Below are positions 61,103 through 64,000 of a stretch of 64,000 nucleotides of DNA, in pieces. The notes under the pieces are model-generated. The model saw only the letters and a list, made by a program, of their open reading frames with translations, made no database searches and was not told where the DNA came from. This DNA comes from Candida dubliniensis CD36 (taxonomy: Eukaryota; Ascomycota; Pichiomycetes; Serinales; Debaryomycetaceae): NCBI RefSeq assembly GCF_000026945.1, contig NC_012864.1:186001-250000 (forward strand). The letters are read 5' to 3'. How positions within the stretch are numbered: the stretch's first letter is position 1; every line of letters starts with the position of its first letter. The position numbers were made by a program, and so were the translations under genes.

Positions 61103-63235
61103 CTAGGTCCAAACTTGAACTTGCTCATAGAAATCGACCCTCTTCTTTTGAGGATTGTCAACATTTCTTGAACAAAAGTAACGTGTCTCGTCAACCATTG
61201 CTGGATGACCACAAGCAACAAATGCAATAGATCCATTTGATTCTTTGATTTCTGAGTCAACGATGTTTTCAATACTTGGTCTTCCCTCTTTAAACGTGAT
61301 ATGTGAAAATCTAGACTTTACCACGTCAACCCCTTGCAACGGCTCTTTACTCTCGACATTCATATCTTGACTATCAGATTCCTTCTTGGAACTAGTATCG
61401 TCACTACCATCTTCAGTCGACACACTAAATAAATCAGGCTTGGTGACGTAAATTGTTGTTTCAATGTTTGTGCGTTGTAATACAGCAAGTTCGTCGTTAA
61501 ACCATTCTAATGATTTGTAGTCACGTATAATCCAGTATAATTTCATAGCTTTCTTAGTTTCACTTGGCATTCTACGGGCCATGTCCATCACCTCAGAGTA
61601 AATACCAGGGATACCATTACCTCCTGCAATAAATACAGCCGTGTCAGCATATCTAGCTGCAGTCAGTTCTCCATATGGACCTTCAACACCAACTCTCATG
61701 CTAGTAGTTTGTCCTGGACTGCGTCCCAACAATTGATACAAACTGTGTGTAATACCCCCTTTAACTTTACAGTATAAAATAATATGAGTATCAGTTGGTG
61801 ATTCCACAAAAGTGAAAGGATGACTTTGCCAGAAATATGTTGGTTTCAAGAAATGAATGAATGCATGACCACCAGGAATAGTTTTCCAATAACTTGGTTT
61901 AGGAATTTCCACTTTTATTGTTTCATCTGCCAATAATGTCACCTGAGCTTTAGGGAAACCAAATACTACCAACCTAGCAATTCTAACTACTCTATCAACA
62001 CACCATACAGCAACAGATGGATACACAAACCAAACGTACCCTAATTCGTCAACATGGATCCATGTGCCGGCAACATATAATGCAGCAAATAATATATGAA
62101 TAAGTAAGAATATTTCATACCAGCGTCTTCTGAAAAATAACATGGCCTGGAATAAAATGATCCCACCAGTAACTGTAGCAAGAACCCCCCAAATCATATA
62201 CGTTTCGGCAAATTCACTCATATCAGTACGTAATAAAATAGTAAAAAGAATAGAGTGTAAAGCAATTAAAATAAACATAACTCTAGCAATATGACGATGA
62301 TAAGTGACAAAAGTACTATAATTCCAACCTGTTAACCATTGCAAAAAATTGTTTCTACTGGCGAAAAGGAAAACTAATGGCATCATAATTGTTCCAGTAA
62401 TACCTGTTCTATCAGCAACATTTCTCACTTGTGATTGGTATTTATCATTGTTAAATACTGGATCACCATCAACATAATGCATGTTTATAGCATGAATAAT
62501 CAATATCAAAATATAGAATAAAAAGATGACAATTGATTCAAGCCTAGATGGAATTAAAGAATCAAAAAATTTAAAGATTGGAGCTGCTTCCGCCTTCCGT
62601 TTCTGAAATGTTGCTGGCATGGAAACATATTGTCTCCATATATTAATAGGTTTAGAAGTTAATTTTTTAGTCAAACCAGGGAAAATTACCTTACCCCAAT
62701 TGACAATTGCCCCAATACACATAATTAATAACCAATAACCCAAAGCAGCAGCTCCATAATATAATGAATCATCATAGTTTCCTAAAAACTGTTTGTAAGC
62801 TTTTTCATATAATTTTGTTTCAGCTTCATCAAGCTTGAACGGAACATCAATAGGAATAGTTGCATTAAAGTTTGGGATTTCTTCTTCAGTTTTGGCCTTA
62901 GCAAGATAATATTGATACGATTTTTCATACCAATCTTTTTCAACAGTGACATTACCATACTCTTCACAATACTCGATCAAAAAGTTTAATGCTTTGGTTT
63001 TGTTTCGGTTATCAAAGGCAAAACATCCAGCGTATGTAGCCAAAGCATTTTTATTGGAGCACAAACAGGTAACATTGGTTGGACTTTCGCAAAAGGAAAC
63101 TGTTTGACTTATTTGATAATTACAGGCATAGTAGTTGGTAATATCACCATAGAATTGGAATTTGGCACCTTTGGCTGCTTGGACATTTGTTCCAAAAACA
63201 ATCCAACTGAAAAAGTAAGTAATTACGAGATTCAT
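61103..63235 (-). CDS. Ferric reductase, CFL4/CFL5-type (second of tandem pair)
   Basis: 710 residues from the first ATG; same length and architecture as the neighbour. Signal peptide MNLVITYFFSWIVFGTNVQA; ectodomain cysteines at YYACNYQISQTVSFC, VTCLCSNKNALATYAGC and EYCEEYGN; heme-binding segments TYHRHIARVMFILIALHSILF and EIFLLIHILFAALYVAGTWIHV; HPFTFVESP for FAD; VFIAGGNGIPG and VACGHPAMVDE for NADPH. The last 14 residues, KKRVDFYEQVQVWT, are identical to the first copy. The most divergent part is an acidic Ser-rich loop (VSTEDGSDDTSSKKES) between the nucleotide motifs. A recent tandem duplication with retained function is the simplest reading. CFL4 is the likely name by order. Confidence 0.9.
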   Translation of the reverse strand: MNLVITYFFSWIVFGTNVQAAKGAKFQFYGDITNYYACNYQISQTVSFCESPTNVTCLCSNKNALATYAGCFAFDNRNKTKALNFLIEYCEEYGNVTVEKDWYEKSYQYYLAKAKTEEEIPNFNATIPIDVPFKLDEAETKLYEKAYKQFLGNYDDSLYYGAAALGYWLLIMCIGAIVNWGKVIFPGLTKKLTSKPINIWRQYVSMPATFQKRKAEAAPIFKFFDSLIPSRLESIVIFLFYILILIIHAINMHYVDGDPVFNNDKYQSQVRNVADRTGITGTIMMPLVFLFASRNNFLQWLTGWNYSTFVTYHRHIARVMFILIALHSILFTILLRTDMSEFAETYMIWGVLATVTGGIILFQAMLFFRRRWYEIFLLIHILFAALYVAGTWIHVDELGYVWFVYPSVAVWCVDRVVRIARLVVFGFPKAQVTLLADETIKVEIPKPSYWKTIPGGHAFIHFLKPTYFWQSHPFTFVESPTDTHIILYCKVKGGITHSLYQLLGRSPGQTTSMRVGVEGPYGELTAARYADTAVFIAGGNGIPGIYSEVMDMARRMPSETKKAMKLYWIIRDYKSLEWFNDELAVLQRTNIETTIYVTKPDLFSVSTEDGSDDTSSKKESDSQDMNVESKEPLQGVDVVKSRFSHITFKEGRPSIENIVDSEIKESNGSIAFVACGHPAMVDETRYFCSRNVDNPQKKRVDFYEQVQVWT

Positions 63236-64000
63236 TTGAGATTTGCGAAACAATAGAAGTTAACCCTTTAGAGATAGATTTGAATTTATAAAAAGAAAGA
63301 GAAGCCTAAAACCTCCCCAAAAAAACCAAATTTTGTTTCAAGAGATATAGTAGCCTTTTTATATAAAATGACTGCTTTTTTTTTTTGGGGGGGGGGGGAC
63401 AATGGACCGGTAATTAAGAGGAAGGAAGAAAGTGGAGAATAAGGTAAGGTATTTAGCCAATGACAAGTTGGTTGAATCAAAGTCATGAAAAAATTTTTCT
63501 TCTTCATTTAACTTTAAATTAGTTAGTCTATTAACCATAAACAGTAGTTTATACTACCCAAACTGCATAATTAATTAATAGCCTTGCCCTTTTTTTTTGA
63601 GTTCGTTTAATCTAGACAATCAAAAGAACACAAAAAGGCGAAGGTATTGTTGTATTGTATTGTATTACCATGATTTGTCTCTGATTATACGAACCACAAA
63701 AAAGTAATACAATAAGAATTTCTCACATTTGGTGCCATGTGTATCATTTGATTGTGGTCAGTAGCAAAGTTATTTTATATTTGTATTTCGTAGTTTTTAA
63801 CATTTGTAGAAGAAGAAGAAGAGATGATTAGGATTTTCGATCCGATTGTGTTCATGTCGGAACAATTTTTTTTTTTTTCTAATCTATTTAATCAGTCGTC
63901 GTCTAATGTAATTCTATCAAAGAGTGCACACATGAAAAAATAATCTTGCTTTTTTTTTTCTCGGCTCCGTTTGTTCCTGACAAGCTTTTTATTTTTTGAT
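63236..64000. other. Upstream region of the second ferric reductase
   Basis: 765 bp to the window edge. Coding-strand TATA candidates are TATAAA (63285-63290) and TATATAAA (63358-63365). A T11/G12 homopolymer junction lies at 63376-63398 and a CCAAT at 63457. No gene seen. Confidence 0.5.
63376..63398 (+). repeat. Poly-T/poly-G junction
   Basis: Eleven T directly followed by twelve G, about 150 bp before the ferric-reductase ATG. G runs of this length are rare in such AT-rich DNA; on the coding strand this is C12A11. Confidence 0.9.

Noticed and set aside
1..64000. tRNA genes
   Set aside because: Scanned both strands for B-box-like GTTCGANTC. The hits (for example near 1238, 28974 and 58698) lack acceptor and anticodon arms.

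Overview
The window reads as nuclear DNA of a CUG-clade budding yeast, very probably Candida albicans or a close relative such as C. dubliniensis. It is AT-rich, has compact mostly intronless genes, and the rare introns carry the yeast TACTAAC branch site. It encodes translation elongation factor 3, a Hyr/Iff cell-wall protein and tandem ferric reductases. Three in-frame CTG codons (SPB4 at 10746, SNF8 at 8070 and 8301) fall where orthologues carry Ser or a small residue, so CTG should be read as Ser (translation table 12).

Layout. 1-5 kb: a long upstream region, a Hyr/Iff GPI cell-wall protein and CTF8. 5-14 kb: an alpha/beta-hydrolase/tyrosine-phosphatase fusion (-), SNF8/VPS22 (+), DEG1 (-), SPB4 (+) and ULA1 (-), alternating in strand. 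14-19 kb: a 2.2 kb intergenic stretch and CEF3. 19-24 kb: a spliced phospholipase B, a membrane-anchored monothiol glutaredoxin and spliced RPS11 with a Tbf1/Cbf1-type promoter. 24-30 kb: an unrecognised protein, GLR1, SMD3 and a 1.8 kb intergenic region. 30-38.6 kb: a Hap1-like zinc-cluster factor with five CP (heme-responsive-type) motifs, an ABC1-family mitochondrial protein (MCP2), FYV7 and AVT2. 38.6-47.4 kb: TOF1, a serine carboxypeptidase (PRC2), a DHHC-type acyltransferase (PFA5) and RBA50. 48-55.8 kb: a small spliced Pmp3/SNA membrane protein, EMC1, a Zn2Cys6 regulator and an Rpr2/Snm1-type RNase MRP/P subunit. 56-64 kb: two tandem 710-residue ferric reductases on the minus strand, separated by 2.95 kb that is rich in CCAAT boxes.

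There is no operon logic; each gene has its own promoter. Themes recur: ribosome and RNA biogenesis (SPB4, DEG1, FYV7, RPS11, SNM1, SMD3, CEF3), redox (GLR1, glutaredoxin) and iron/heme (Hap1-like factor, two ferric reductases, a nearby zinc-cluster regulator). I found no tRNA, rRNA, CRISPR array or intact mobile element. Many starts were moved to the first true ATG, because the longest open frames begin at TTG or GTG. I see no wholly new multi-gene system. The items most worth checking are a GC-AG intron in the phospholipase B gene, the hydrolase-phosphatase fusion, an acyltransferase that has lost most zinc ligands and has an overlapping upstream ATG, and the CCAAT-rich ferric-reductase promoter.
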